Both the position numbers and the translations under genes were made by a program. A stretch of DNA of 64,000 nt, from positions 1,178,001 through 1,242,000 of the forward strand of contig NZ_CP035914.1 of assembly GCF_004209775.1 (NCBI RefSeq), in the 5' to 3' direction. Position 1 is the stretch's first letter. The number at the start of each line of letters is the position of its first letter. Origin of the DNA: Synechococcus sp. WH 8101. GTDB lineage: Bacteria > Cyanobacteriota > Cyanobacteriia > PCC-6307 > Cyanobiaceae. Under the pieces are notes generated by a model, which was not told the origin of the DNA, did no database searches, and saw nothing but the letters and a program-made list of their open reading frames with translations. Shown here piece after piece: positions 15,302-23,109 of this stretch.

Positions 15302-15580
15302 ATGTCAGATGAACAACTCAAGGCTTTCCTGAAAGCCGTCAAGGCTGATGCAGGTCTTCAGGAGAAGCTAAAAGCGGCAGGTGATGCCGATGCCGTGGTG
15401 GCGATTGCTAAGACTGCTGGCTTTGGGATTTCTGTTGAAGAGCTGAAGAGAGCTGAGGCAGAGATTTCAGAAGAGGAGTTGGAAGGTGTGGCTGGTGGTG
15501 AATGCAATGAGACCTACAATTACGTTCATCGAGGCGGAAACTTTCTCGCGACCTGGGCCATGAAATCTGTCTGTCATTAG
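15302..15580 (+). CDS. Nif11-type RiPP precursor 6
   Basis: The product has 92 residues: leader [20 protein letters not shown] ... [11 protein letters not shown], and a 26-residue core starting ECNETYNYVHRGG and ending ATWAMKSVCH. A Cys sits at each end, with Thr near the first and Ser-Val before the last, so a large ring, small rings or a disulfide are possible. Its upstream block is shared with precursor 7 and carries a perfect TATAAT. Terminator at 15604-15634. Confidence 0.9.
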   Translation: MSDEQLKAFLKAVKADAGLQEKLKAAGDADAVVAIAKTAGFGISVEELKRAEAEISEEELEGVAGGECNETYNYVHRGGNFLATWAMKSVCH

Positions 15581-15603
15581 AAGACGTGTTATAAAGATGC
15601 CAA

Positions 15604-15634
15604 GAGCCCCTGTAGCGGCAGGGGCGTTTCATTT
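15604..15634 (+). terminator. terminator of precursor 6
   Basis: A GCCCCTG / CAGGGGC stem with a six-base loop is followed by a weaker tail, GTTTCATTT. Termination may be less complete than for the other copies. Confidence 0.7.
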
Positions 15635-15716
15635 CTTCAATAGCCCACAAAGACCCTTCATTCAGCCACCAATACCTGGCACCATTATCATCAACGCAAC
15701 CTGAAGAAAGATAGGC

Positions 15717-15722
15717 TATACT
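15717..15722 (+). promoter_or_regulatory. -10 box of precursor 7
   Basis: TATACT in AGATAGGCTATACTGG, 30 bases before the start codon, in a block copied from or to the upstream region of precursor 6. Confidence 0.6.
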
Positions 15723-15752
15723 GGAGGTTTATCTCCTGGTCCTTTCGAGGTA

Positions 15753-15992
15753 ATGTCAGAAGAGCAACTCAAGGCTTTCCTGAATGCCGTGAAGGCTGAT
15801 GCGGGGCTACAGAAGCAGCTGAAAGCAGCAGGTGATGACGATGCCGTGGTGGCGATTGCCAAGGCTGCGGGCTTTGTCATTTCTGTTGATGAGTTGAGAA
15901 GGGCTCAGGCAGAAGTTTCTGAGGAGGAGCTTGAAGGCGTGGCTGGCGGTTGTAGGTATGTTCCAAAGTGGCTACTTGAGCAGGGATGCTGA
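15753..15992 (+). CDS. Nif11-type RiPP precursor 7
   Basis: The product has 79 residues: leader [20 protein letters not shown] ... [11 protein letters not shown], and the core CRYVPKWLLEQGC. Cys at both ends and no Ser or Thr: the core cannot form lanthionine on its own residues, but end-to-end disulfide cyclisation is plausible. It is the last copy of the array. Terminator at 16006-16038. Confidence 0.9.
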   Translation: MSEEQLKAFLNAVKADAGLQKQLKAAGDDDAVVAIAKAAGFVISVDELRRAQAEVSEEELEGVAGGCRYVPKWLLEQGC

Positions 15993-16005
15993 AGCTTGAG
16001 CATCA

Positions 16006-16038
16006 AAAGTCCGTGCAATCGCAGGGGCTTTTGTTTTT
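16006..16038 (+). terminator. terminator of precursor 7
   Basis: An AAGTCCGTGC / GCAGGGGCTT stem with mismatches, then TTGTTTTT. It is the most decayed terminator of the array. Confidence 0.65.
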
Positions 16039-16106
16039 CAATTCGCCATAGCCGTCAGGTACGATCAGCCAGGAAGGCCTGCACCGGTTCAAGCAGCTCA
16101 GACACC

Positions 16107-16295
16107 TCAGGCTGCGGCGGCTGCTTGTAGTAGGTCTCCATCAGCCAGCCCGCTCAGAAGCCCGTCGAGCGTGCGTTCGGTGTGGCGTGTCAAGCGCTGG
16201 CGATCAATGGGCGTTGCGGTCCCGAGCAGGGGTTTCAACATTGACGCGAGCACGTCATGCACAGCGTTGCCGACCGTCATCGGGATACTGTTCAA
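16107..16295 (-). pseudogene. possible nuclease N-terminal fragment
   Basis: The 62-residue frame contains TVGNAVHDVLASMLKPLLGT and RLTRHTERTLDGLLSGL. A G.AVH..L segment is typical of the first helix of PD-(D/E)XK nucleases of the RecB/Cas4 type, but no catalytic motif follows. It could also be a short unrelated protein. Low certainty. Confidence 0.3.
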
Positions 16296-16924
16296 CCCCT
16301 TGAGCTGCAGGATGCGGCCCTAAGGGATCTCAGGGTCGAATTTTCCGTAGTACTGGTAGAAGTACCAGCGGCGGCAGGCTCTGAATGTCTCAGAGCGAGT
16401 GGTAGACCAGCCCAGCTGCTGTGTGTACGCAAAACTCGGCAGGCTGATCTCAGGCATGGCGTGCCGCGTGGCCTCGGGCTCCGCTCCAGTCTGAAACCAA
16501 GGTCAAATCACTTTCACTCTGCTCCCGCTCAGCCCCAGAGGCAATGCGTGGAATTCCCGATTGCGCAGCGCCACGGGTGGCGCGACTGTATCGATATCCA
16601 CCAAGGAGGCGCCCGGATGGACGACACGCCACCTCGCTACCTGTCAGAAGCACGCTGACTGCCGGCCCCTGTTCCAACAGTCTTTACCCAACCGTGGGCA
16701 GGTCGTTCAGTCGGGCAAGAGGAGAGACCTCAACCGGTGCGCCTGACTGATCGACACTCCGTTTGCACCGTCACAGGTGCCCCAGGAGACCAAAGGAGCC
16801 CACACCTGGAACGTATGGCCCCAGGCGCCAACGCCAGCAGCTTCGCTCAAGACCCAATGCTTCATCGGGATGTGGTTTGCCATGCACCCCCGGGCAGTGC
16901 TCGGGGGTTTTGCTTGGAACCCCG
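16296..16924. other. stretch without a convincing gene
   Basis: About 630 bases in which all frames give short, Arg/Pro-rich translations of poor quality. The only clear signal is a terminator hairpin at 16886-16908. At 16810 a lone CATACGTT occurs on the minus strand, without the CGAAC half of the module element. It probably holds remnants of lost genes. Confidence 0.5.
16886..16908 (+). terminator. hairpin terminator
   Basis: An ACCCCCG / CGGGGGT stem with a short internal mismatch is followed by TTTGC on the plus strand. It lies just beyond the 3' end of the convergent methyltransferase gene and would stop plus-strand transcription. Confidence 0.6.
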
Positions 16925-17701
16925 TTATCGCCTCTCTCCAGGCACTCGGGCCACATACATACCGTAACCAAAAAAGGATTTGTACTTCCTGTATAGATCG
17001 ATTTCTGCCTGTTCGCCAGCCACCACTGCACGCGCATCATCCGACTGGTTGTTTCGCTCGAGGTAGGCCTCAAAGCGATCCTGCATCGGCTTGTAGTAGT
17101 GATCGAGCCAGCAGTTTTCTGGGAGGATAAAATAGGCATCTGGGATGTAACCAAGTCGTTCGAGAACTTCAAACTTCTCAGATGCCAAGCGAATCTCTGG
17201 GTATTCGGATTCCCAGTGTTGGGTGAGTTCCGCGGGTCGCTCGCGCGTCAGCCATGTGATCTCGGAAGCCACGAGATAACCGCCTGGTTTGAGACAGCGC
17301 TTCCAGGCGCCTGCTCCATTCTCAAAGCCGATGTTGTAAATTGCACCCTCCGACCAAATTGCGTCAAGCGATTGGTCTTCGAATGGCAGATCATCAATGC
17401 TGCAGCAGATGGTGTCAATCTGATCGTCGATCCCGCGTTCGCTCGAGCGAGCATTGAGAGCGTCCAGAAAAGGTTGCAAGAAATCAACAGCAAGCACTTT
17501 GGCGTTGAGTTCTTCCGCGAGCACCATCGCTGAGGCGCCGGTGCCGCAGCCAAGATCTGCAATCTGCAGGGCTTTCTCTCGGTTCAGTCCCGTCAGCTGC
17601 AGGGCTTTTTTGGTGCAAGCGTCGCTTCCCGGTCCCTGACGCTCGCTGTCCACATGCAGGTCGATCAATAGGCTGAGATCATCCAAGGTGGCATCAGTCA
17701 C
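16925..17701 (-). CDS. SAM-dependent methyltransferase
   Basis: The product has 258 residues with a GTG start at 17701. Class I methyltransferase motifs are in order: IADLGCGTGASAMVLAE (motif I, SAM binding), VLAVDFLQPFLDAL (acidic residue for the ribose), CSIDDLPFEDQSLDAIWSEG (motifs II/III) and LKPGGYLVASEITW. The last third is an insert-rich substrate region. The UbiE/methyltransferase-11 type acts on small molecules or peptides. It lies 0.9 kb from the RiPP array in opposite orientation, so a role in peptide tailoring is possible but unsupported. Confidence 0.8.
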   Translation of the reverse strand: MTDATLDDLSLLIDLHVDSERQGPGSDACTKKALQLTGLNREKALQIADLGCGTGASAMVLAEELNAKVLAVDFLQPFLDALNARSSERGIDDQIDTICCSIDDLPFEDQSLDAIWSEGAIYNIGFENGAGAWKRCLKPGGYLVASEITWLTRERPAELTQHWESEYPEIRLASEKFEVLERLGYIPDAYFILPENCWLDHYYKPMQDRFEAYLERNNQSDDARAVVAGEQAEIDLYRKYKSFFGYGMYVARVPGERR

Positions 17702-17918
17702 GCTATCTAACTGTAGTGCGATTGCCTTTATGTTCAGTCGTCTTCAACAAGAGAGCTCTACGTTTGGCTCAGGACTGGCCTGCGCTAGCTCAAAAGCGCG
17801 ATACAGCTCCTTACCGGTTTCAACTACCGGTTCGTAAAGGAGGTCTACGGCTCTTGGGAGTCTGATCCCGTTGTCGTCAGGTTTCCTGCAACTGGTGGTC
17901 GCGGAAATGTGATTTCAA

Positions 17919-17955
17919 CAAGCCCCCCTAGGCGCTCCGTCGCACCCAGGGGCTT
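17919..17955 (+). terminator. imperfect hairpin terminator
   Basis: An AAGCCCC...CT / AGGGGCTT stem with a loop of about 18 bases and TTTG, between the SSB gene (3' end) and the methyltransferase 5' side. Its AGCCCC...GGGGCT form is like the array terminators. Confidence 0.5.
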
Positions 17956-17991
17956 TGTGTGATGGTTGGGGCTTGCTCTGCCCTGCTCGGC

Positions 17992-18408
17992 TTAGAACGG
18001 CGCACCGGCGCCAGTGCGGCTCCCCGTGTGGGCTGAGCCTCCGGTCTCAGCCGTAGAGGTAGTGGCTGCCAACGCTTGCCGTTCGCTTTTGCTGTCGAGG
18101 AAGGTGAGGTTGGCCCGGGTCACCTTGAGGCTGCGGCGCTTCTCGCCATTGCTGTTTCGGTACTCCTGCCAGATCGCCTGGCCCTGCACTGCCACGCGGC
18201 TGCCTTTGTGGAGCCGATCGACGCAGTGCTCAGCGGCCTTGCCCCACACCTCCACGTCATAGAACTGCCCCGGTGCGTCCTCTTCTCCCTTGCGGGGCCT
18301 GACGTAGGCGCGATCAGCGACGCAGAAGCAGCAGACCTGGGAGCCGGAGTCAAAGCTTCGCAGGCTTGGCGCCTGAACGAGCATGCCGGCAAGAGCGATG
18401 GAAGCCAT
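17992..18408 (-). CDS. single-stranded DNA-binding protein of the module
   Basis: The product has 138 residues from the ATG at 18408 (MASIALAGMLVQAPSLRSFD). The OB-fold pattern is clear: GQFYDVEVWGKAAEHCVDRL, then HKGSRVAVQGQAIWQEYRNS and KRRSLKVTRANLTFLDS. The C-terminal tail ends GAGAPF: the terminal Pro-Phe is kept but the acidic residues of a usual SSB tip are absent, which may change partner binding. It is the last gene of the minus-strand group with the sigma factor, primase and helicase. Confidence 0.85.
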   Translation of the reverse strand: MASIALAGMLVQAPSLRSFDSGSQVCCFCVADRAYVRPRKGEEDAPGQFYDVEVWGKAAEHCVDRLHKGSRVAVQGQAIWQEYRNSNGEKRRSLKVTRANLTFLDSKSERQALAATTSTAETGGSAHTGSRTGAGAPF

Positions 18409-18451
18409 AGGCAACAAGTGGAATCAGGAGGCGTATTGAGCAGGTGGTCGA

Positions 18452-19342
18452 TCAGACCTCTGACAGGATATGGGTCAAGGAAACATCGGCCCGCTGCAGC
18501 TGGCTCTGGATCCGCTCCATCAGCCGGTGGTACTGGCAGCGGATCGCTGCGCTGGTGACGCCATAAGTCCTGCCCAGTTCCCGGAAGGTGACCGGCACCG
18601 TGTAGAGCTGCCGTTTGCAGACGATCGCCCGTTCCCTGGCGCTGAGACCAAGGCCATCAAACACCGCCTGCAGGACCGTGCCGATCCGCTCGGCGCGCTG
18701 GTCCTGCTGCTCGTCATAGTCCTGATGCGGGTCCGCCAGGAACTGGAGCAACTCCTGGCCTTCCTCTGACTGGACCTGTTGGTTGGCGCTCATGCAGTCG
18801 GTGCTGCGGAACGCCTGCAAGTACTGCCGCACGGTGTCCAGGGGCTTCTGCAGGCTGTTGGCCACCTCCTCCAGGACGATCGGGCCTCCAGTGCCGTTGC
18901 GTGCTGCGGAGCGGGCAGCGAGCTTGCGGGCGGTGTAAGCAACGCTGTGGCAATCGACCGGCACCCGGATCATGCGATGACGATCGCGCAGGAATTCGCC
19001 GATCTCCTTGGCGATCCACTGGGCGGCGTAGGTGGAGAAGCGATAGCCCTTCTGGTGCTGGTATTTGAGGGCGGCGCTGCGCAGGCCGATGCTGCCTTCC
19101 TGGAGGCAATCGGCAGCGAGGGGTCCGCGCAGGCTGATCCAGGAGAAGCGCTTGCGCATCACGGTGACGATCAGGCGCAGGTTGGCGCGGATCACCCGAT
19201 CGAGAGCCCGCTGCCCAGCGCGTTTGGACGCTTTGCCGCTGCTGCTGCTCTGGATGGTGCGGCTGAGGATGATCAGCTCCTCGTCGGTGAGACGCGGTTC
19301 GCGTCCAGCGGCCTGGAGCCAGCAGGTGACGGTGTCAAGCAT
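18452..19342 (-). CDS. sigma-70 family sigma factor
   Basis: The product has 296 residues from the ATG at 19342 (MLDTVTCWLQAAGREPRLTD). It has a region 1.2-like start, region 2 (LDRVIRANLRLIVTVMRKRF, LQEGSIGLRSAALKYQHQKG, YRFSTYAAQWIAKEI), region 3 (PIVLEEVANSLQKPL) and region 4 (LSARERAIVCKRQL, FRELGRTYGVTSAAIRCQYH). It is a complete group 2/3 type factor of cyanobacterial style. Its start overlaps the preceding small gene by eight bases. It probably directs transcription of module genes; the target promoters are unknown. Confidence 0.85.
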   Translation of the reverse strand: MLDTVTCWLQAAGREPRLTDEELIILSRTIQSSSSGKASKRAGQRALDRVIRANLRLIVTVMRKRFSWISLRGPLAADCLQEGSIGLRSAALKYQHQKGYRFSTYAAQWIAKEIGEFLRDRHRMIRVPVDCHSVAYTARKLAARSAARNGTGGPIVLEEVANSLQKPLDTVRQYLQAFRSTDCMSANQQVQSEEGQELLQFLADPHQDYDEQQDQRAERIGTVLQAVFDGLGLSARERAIVCKRQLYTVPVTFRELGRTYGVTSAAIRCQYHRLMERIQSQLQRADVSLTHILSEV

Positions 19343-19685
19343 GGATCTGGCCTCCGCAGCTGGTGTGGGTTGATTGGTTGGTCTGTTGGGCGGTTGTCGT
19401 TGCGGCTTTGGCCTCGTTGTTGAGAGCTGCGCGGATCTGCTCGGCGATGCGCCGCCGCAGGCAGGCATGGTCCAGGCGATGGGCCTCAGGGCGCTGCTGC
19501 CCGGCCTGCGGGCCTGAGGCTTGCCGCTGTGGCTGCCGTTGCTGCTCGCGGTGCTGGAGCAGGGCCAGCTGGATGTCATCGCAGCGGGGCAGGGCGGGAT
19601 TGATGCGCATGCCCTTGCTGTTGATGCGGATGGCGCTGTTGCCGCAGACGCGCCGGCCCTGATGGTCCGATTGGATGCGCTGCAT
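19335..19685 (-). CDS. small basic protein preceding the sigma factor
   Basis: The product has 116 residues from the ATG at 19685 (MQRIQSDHQGRRVCGNSAIR), chosen for the AGGAGG ribosome binding site about 10 bases upstream. The N-terminal 40 residues look folded; the rest is Gln/Arg-rich. Eight-base overlap with the sigma gene implies translational coupling, so it could be a sigma regulator (anti-sigma or chaperone). I recognise no family. Confidence 0.55.
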   Translation of the reverse strand: MQRIQSDHQGRRVCGNSAIRINSKGMRINPALPRCDDIQLALLQHREQQRQPQRQASGPQAGQQRPEAHRLDHACLRRRIAEQIRAALNNEAKAATTTAQQTNQSTHTSCGGQIHA

Positions 19686-19786
19686 GATTGAGACCTCCTG
19701 GTGATGCGAACTGGAACAGGCGTGACCACAAGCTGGCCTCGTTGCGCTGAGGCTGTCAACGTCCATACGAAAGCTTCATGGTTTGC

Positions 19787-21478
19787 TTATGAATCAGAAG
19801 TCGAACAGGGTGCGGTGGTTTGGGCCTCTGCTCCCTCCGGTTCAGGTCCGCGCTTGAGCAGCTGCAGGGCGCCTTCCAGTTCCCCCAGCGGATTGGCCCG
19901 GATCACCCGCAGCACCTCCTCAGGTGGCCTGCAGAGCGCAGCGATCGCCTCGGCCAGGGCGCGGCGGTTCTGGCCGATCAGGGGCTGAATCAGGCCCATC
20001 AGCAGCCCGCGCAGGCCTGTGCCGCCACCACCCATCGCCTCGACGGTCTCGATCACCTGCTGGATCTCCGCCAGCAGCGGTTCGCGGTAGCGGATCGCTT
20101 GCAGGGCGGCCCGTTGGCTGGGGTCGTGGATGTAAAGGCGCAGGGCGCGTCGCTCGGCCCAGCGCTGGTGATCAATGCCGCCACGGCTTGAGCCGGTGAG
20201 ACGCGATCCCGCTGGGTTGTCGCTCCGGTTGGCTTCGGCTGTTGCCGGCAGGCCTGCCAGTTGTCGCGAGGTGGCAGGTGCTGGAGCGGGCGGGATCGCC
20301 TCCAGGCCGGTGCTGTTGAGATCGCTGCTCAGCAGGGCGCTGGCGCGGCGCAGCACGTAGGCGCGCAGGCCACCGGCGGGCAGCTGCTTGAGCAGCGCCT
20401 GGAGCTCCTGCTCGCAGCGCTGGATCGTGGCTGGATCGCCCAGATCGAGCCCCGCACTGGCGCGGGTGAGGCGGTGGTCGATCCAGCTGATCGCGCGGTC
20501 CAGCAGCGCCTGGAACTGATCGGCCAGTTCGGCGGGATCCTGCCCCGCCGGCAGGCTGAGGATGCGCAGATCCAGCCCGCTGCTGAGCACCTGGGGTTGG
20601 AGGGCCGCAATGGCGCGATCGGCGGCACTGGCGCCAGCGGCATCGCCGTCAAAACAGAGCAGCAGCTGCTCGATGCGGCAGTGCTGCTGCAACAGCTGGA
20701 GCATCGAGGCTGTGAGGTTGGAGCCCGACACCGCCAGCACGTTGCTGAGTCCCGTCTGGGCGAGGCGGATCACATCGAACTGTCCCTCCACCAGCACCGC
20801 CTGCCTGCTGCGGTTGATCGCCTCGCGGGCGCGATCGAGGCCAAAGAGCAGCTGGGATTTCTGGTAAAGCAGGTCATTGCGGGAATTGCGGTACTTGGGT
20901 GCTCCCCCCGGCTGGTCGTTCTGGTGGTTGAGCAAGCGACCGGAGAAGGCGACGGTGCGGCCCTGGGGATCGTTGAGCGGCACCATCACCCGCTCACCGT
21001 TCCAGCCCAGCTGCCAGTCCCGAATCGTCTGTGGCGTCAGACCACGCCCCTGCAGGTAGGCCAGGGCAGCGGCGCCCTCGCTGCGCCAGAGCCGTTCGGC
21101 AAAGGTCTGGCGCTGGGTTTGCCTGAGGGCATACAGCCGTTTGCGTTCGGCCCTCTCCTGCTGCAGGCGATCCCGGTCTGCCGCATCGATCGGCTCAGCT
21201 GTGATGCCGAGGCGCTCGGCGAGTTGGAGCACCGCCTCCTGGAAGCTCAGCCCCTGCTGCTCCATCCACCAGCCGATCGCGTCGGTGCCGCGGGCGCAGA
21301 CATGGCAGTAGGCGAGGTTCTTGCTGGGGTTGAGGCTGAGGCTGGGCCGGCGGTCCTCATGCCAGGGGCAGCGGGTGAGGAACTCACCGCCCACCCGCCT
21401 GAGGCTGGCGGGCTCAAAGAGATCGACGATCTGCAGCCGTTGCCTGACCTGCTCGATCACCGTTGGATGCAGCCGCAT
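19787..21478 (-). CDS. DnaG-type primase
   Basis: The product has 563 residues from the ATG at 21478, which overlaps the helicase stop codon (TGATG). The N-terminal zinc finger is FLTRCPWHEDRRPSLSLNP ... AYCHVCARG (the C-x2-H...C-x2-C pattern of the CHC2 family). Middle: WQLGWNGERVMVPLNDPQGR and VAFSGR. TOPRIM domain: AVLVEGQFDVIRL (catalytic Glu) and LLLCFDGDAAGASA (D.D). It makes RNA primers for the lagging strand. The C-terminal 200 residues are diverged and probably bind the adjacent helicase. This is an element-borne copy, shorter and more diverged than a typical cyanobacterial DnaG. Confidence 0.9.
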   Translation of the reverse strand: MRLHPTVIEQVRQRLQIVDLFEPASLRRVGGEFLTRCPWHEDRRPSLSLNPSKNLAYCHVCARGTDAIGWWMEQQGLSFQEAVLQLAERLGITAEPIDAADRDRLQQERAERKRLYALRQTQRQTFAERLWRSEGAAALAYLQGRGLTPQTIRDWQLGWNGERVMVPLNDPQGRTVAFSGRLLNHQNDQPGGAPKYRNSRNDLLYQKSQLLFGLDRAREAINRSRQAVLVEGQFDVIRLAQTGLSNVLAVSGSNLTASMLQLLQQHCRIEQLLLCFDGDAAGASAADRAIAALQPQVLSSGLDLRILSLPAGQDPAELADQFQALLDRAISWIDHRLTRASAGLDLGDPATIQRCEQELQALLKQLPAGGLRAYVLRRASALLSSDLNSTGLEAIPPAPAPATSRQLAGLPATAEANRSDNPAGSRLTGSSRGGIDHQRWAERRALRLYIHDPSQRAALQAIRYREPLLAEIQQVIETVEAMGGGGTGLRGLLMGLIQPLIGQNRRALAEAIAALCRPPEEVLRVIRANPLGELEGALQLLKRGPEPEGAEAQTTAPCSTSDS

Positions 21479-23109
21479 CAGCAATGGGCCTCGCTGGTGA
21501 TGGCGTTGTATTCGCGGTTCACCTGCAGGATCGAGGTCTTGCAGTGGATGAAGTCATCGCCGACGCGCTGACCATTGCGGCACTTGGCGTGGGTGAGCTG
21601 CAGCACCCCCGGATTGAAGCTTTCGCTGTTGCGCTCGAACTCCAGCAGCCAGACGGCGGTAGCGAGCTGGGCGATCGCATCGGTGCCGTTGATGTGATCC
21701 AGCCTGGGTGCATCGCTGAGGCAGGCGTCGCGGTTGAGTTGGGCCATCAGGAACAGATCCAGCTGGCAGGCCTTGGCGGCCTGGTAGAGCAGCAGGATGC
21801 GGGCCTCCATCTCCTGGCTGCGGTTGATGTAGCCCTTGCTGGGCCTGAGGGCATGGAAGTGATCGATGAACACCGCTGAGAGCCCGGGGTTGCGGGCCTT
21901 GGCGGCATGCATCGCATCGATCATGTCCTCCGCGGTGGCATGGAAGAGGGCCTTGGAGTGGAAATCACCGATGACGCCGGCGTCCCGCTCCTGTTGCCAT
22001 TGGCTGAGCATCGCCTCAAAGCCGCTGGCCACCTCCCGGCGCCGGCCCCGGCCCTCGAGGATCCAGGCGCGGCAGGCGAGATGGTCGCGGCGGTAGGCGT
22101 AATGGCTGAGGGCGCGGGCGGTGATCTCGCGACTGCTGAGTTCACTGGAGAGAAAGAGCACCCCGGCGCCATGGAGGGCCAGGCCCATGGCAGCCGCCAT
22201 GCCGACGGTGGTTTTGCCGACACCGGTGCGGGCGCCGATGACGTTGAGCTTGCCGGTGTCGCTCGGTTGGACACCGCCCTGCAGGTCCATGTCGAGGGCG
22301 GCGATGCCGGTGGAGATCGCCGAGCAGCGCTCCTGGGTCATCGCCTCCAGCAGGGTCTCGCGCTCGCTGGAGAAGCACTCCAGTTCGATGCTCTGGCCCA
22401 GGCGCCCGGCGACCAGGGCCCTGGCGTTCTCGATCGCGTTGAGCATGGTCTGGGCGACCTGCTCGATGCAGCGATCGCGGCGCAGGGCCAGCTCCAGCTC
22501 AGAGCCGGCGGCCTTGAGGAGGGTGCGGGCACGCGTGGACTGGAGCAGCTCGATCGCGATCTGCAGATCATTGGCGATCAGGCCTGAGGCATCGCGCGCC
22601 AGCGCGGTGATGTCAGCGCTGATCTGCTGCAGAGAGCCCTTGATCTGACCACGCTCGAGCCGCAGGCGGGTGGATTCGATCAGGGTGTGGCCATTGAGCG
22701 TGCGCAGATCGCGCTGGCCCTGGAAGATCGCCTCGATTTCACTGGAGAGCTGCTGGTGCAGAGGCAGCGACCAGAGGCTGTCTGGGACGCTCTGATCGGG
22801 CCTGAGGCCGAGTGCAGCGCGAAAGCGTGCCCAGATCGGGCTGTTGTCCTGCTCGCCGTGGAGCGCAAAGCCGAGGATGAGGCGCTCCTGTTCCAGGCTG
22901 CACTCGCCGCTGCTGGCGTTGCTGGGGTCGTCCTTGGGGGCGGAGTTGCTGGGGTCGAGGTTGCTGAGCAGCGCGTCGTCGGCGGCGGGTTCCGCCTCAG
23001 CCGCGAGCTGGAGCTGCCCGTCCTGGATCACGACCGTGCCAGCGGCAAGGGCGGCATCGACCGCACCGAGCACCTGCTCGGGAAGGCTGGTGGCGGTGAG
23101 TGTGTCCAT
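21478..23109 (-). CDS. DnaB-type replicative helicase
   Basis: The product has 543 residues. The N-terminal domain (EQERLILGFALHGEQ, then RQLSSEIEAIF-like helices) matches DnaB N-terminal region style. The RecA-fold C-terminal domain has Walker A GARTGVGKTTVGMA, LFLSSELSSREITARAL, Walker B AVFIDHFHALRP and LFLMAQLNRDA (sensor). It unwinds the fork and loads the primase. No intein is visible. It overlaps the upstream replication protein and the downstream primase by one to three bases, so these three form one operon driven from the element at 24177-24197. Confidence 0.9.
   Translation of the reverse strand: MDTLTATSLPEQVLGAVDAALAAGTVVIQDGQLQLAAEAEPAADDALLSNLDPSNSAPKDDPSNASSGECSLEQERLILGFALHGEQDNSPIWARFRAALGLRPDQSVPDSLWSLPLHQQLSSEIEAIFQGQRDLRTLNGHTLIESTRLRLERGQIKGSLQQISADITALARDASGLIANDLQIAIELLQSTRARTLLKAAGSELELALRRDRCIEQVAQTMLNAIENARALVAGRLGQSIELECFSSERETLLEAMTQERCSAISTGIAALDMDLQGGVQPSDTGKLNVIGARTGVGKTTVGMAAAMGLALHGAGVLFLSSELSSREITARALSHYAYRRDHLACRAWILEGRGRRREVASGFEAMLSQWQQERDAGVIGDFHSKALFHATAEDMIDAMHAAKARNPGLSAVFIDHFHALRPSKGYINRSQEMEARILLLYQAAKACQLDLFLMAQLNRDACLSDAPRLDHINGTDAIAQLATAVWLLEFERNSESFNPGVLQLTHAKCRNGQRVGDDFIHCKTSILQVNREYNAITSEAHC

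Noticed and set aside
12590-15752. CRISPR-like repetition in the 12-16 kb region
   Set aside because: The repeats are whole genes and intergenic blocks of uneven length, not short regular repeats with spacers; no cas genes are present.
16810-16820. Another CATACGTT on the minus strand
   Set aside because: The CGAAC block is missing at the required seven-base distance and no gene start follows, so I do not count it as a seventh element.
19755-19800. CCATACGAAAG and TCGAACA near the 5' side of the sigma/small-gene unit
   Set aside because: Parts of the two blocks occur but in the wrong order and spacing; probably chance.
20261-21571. Long plus-strand frame opposite the primase
   Set aside because: Antisense shadow; the minus strand carries CHC2 and TOPRIM motifs.
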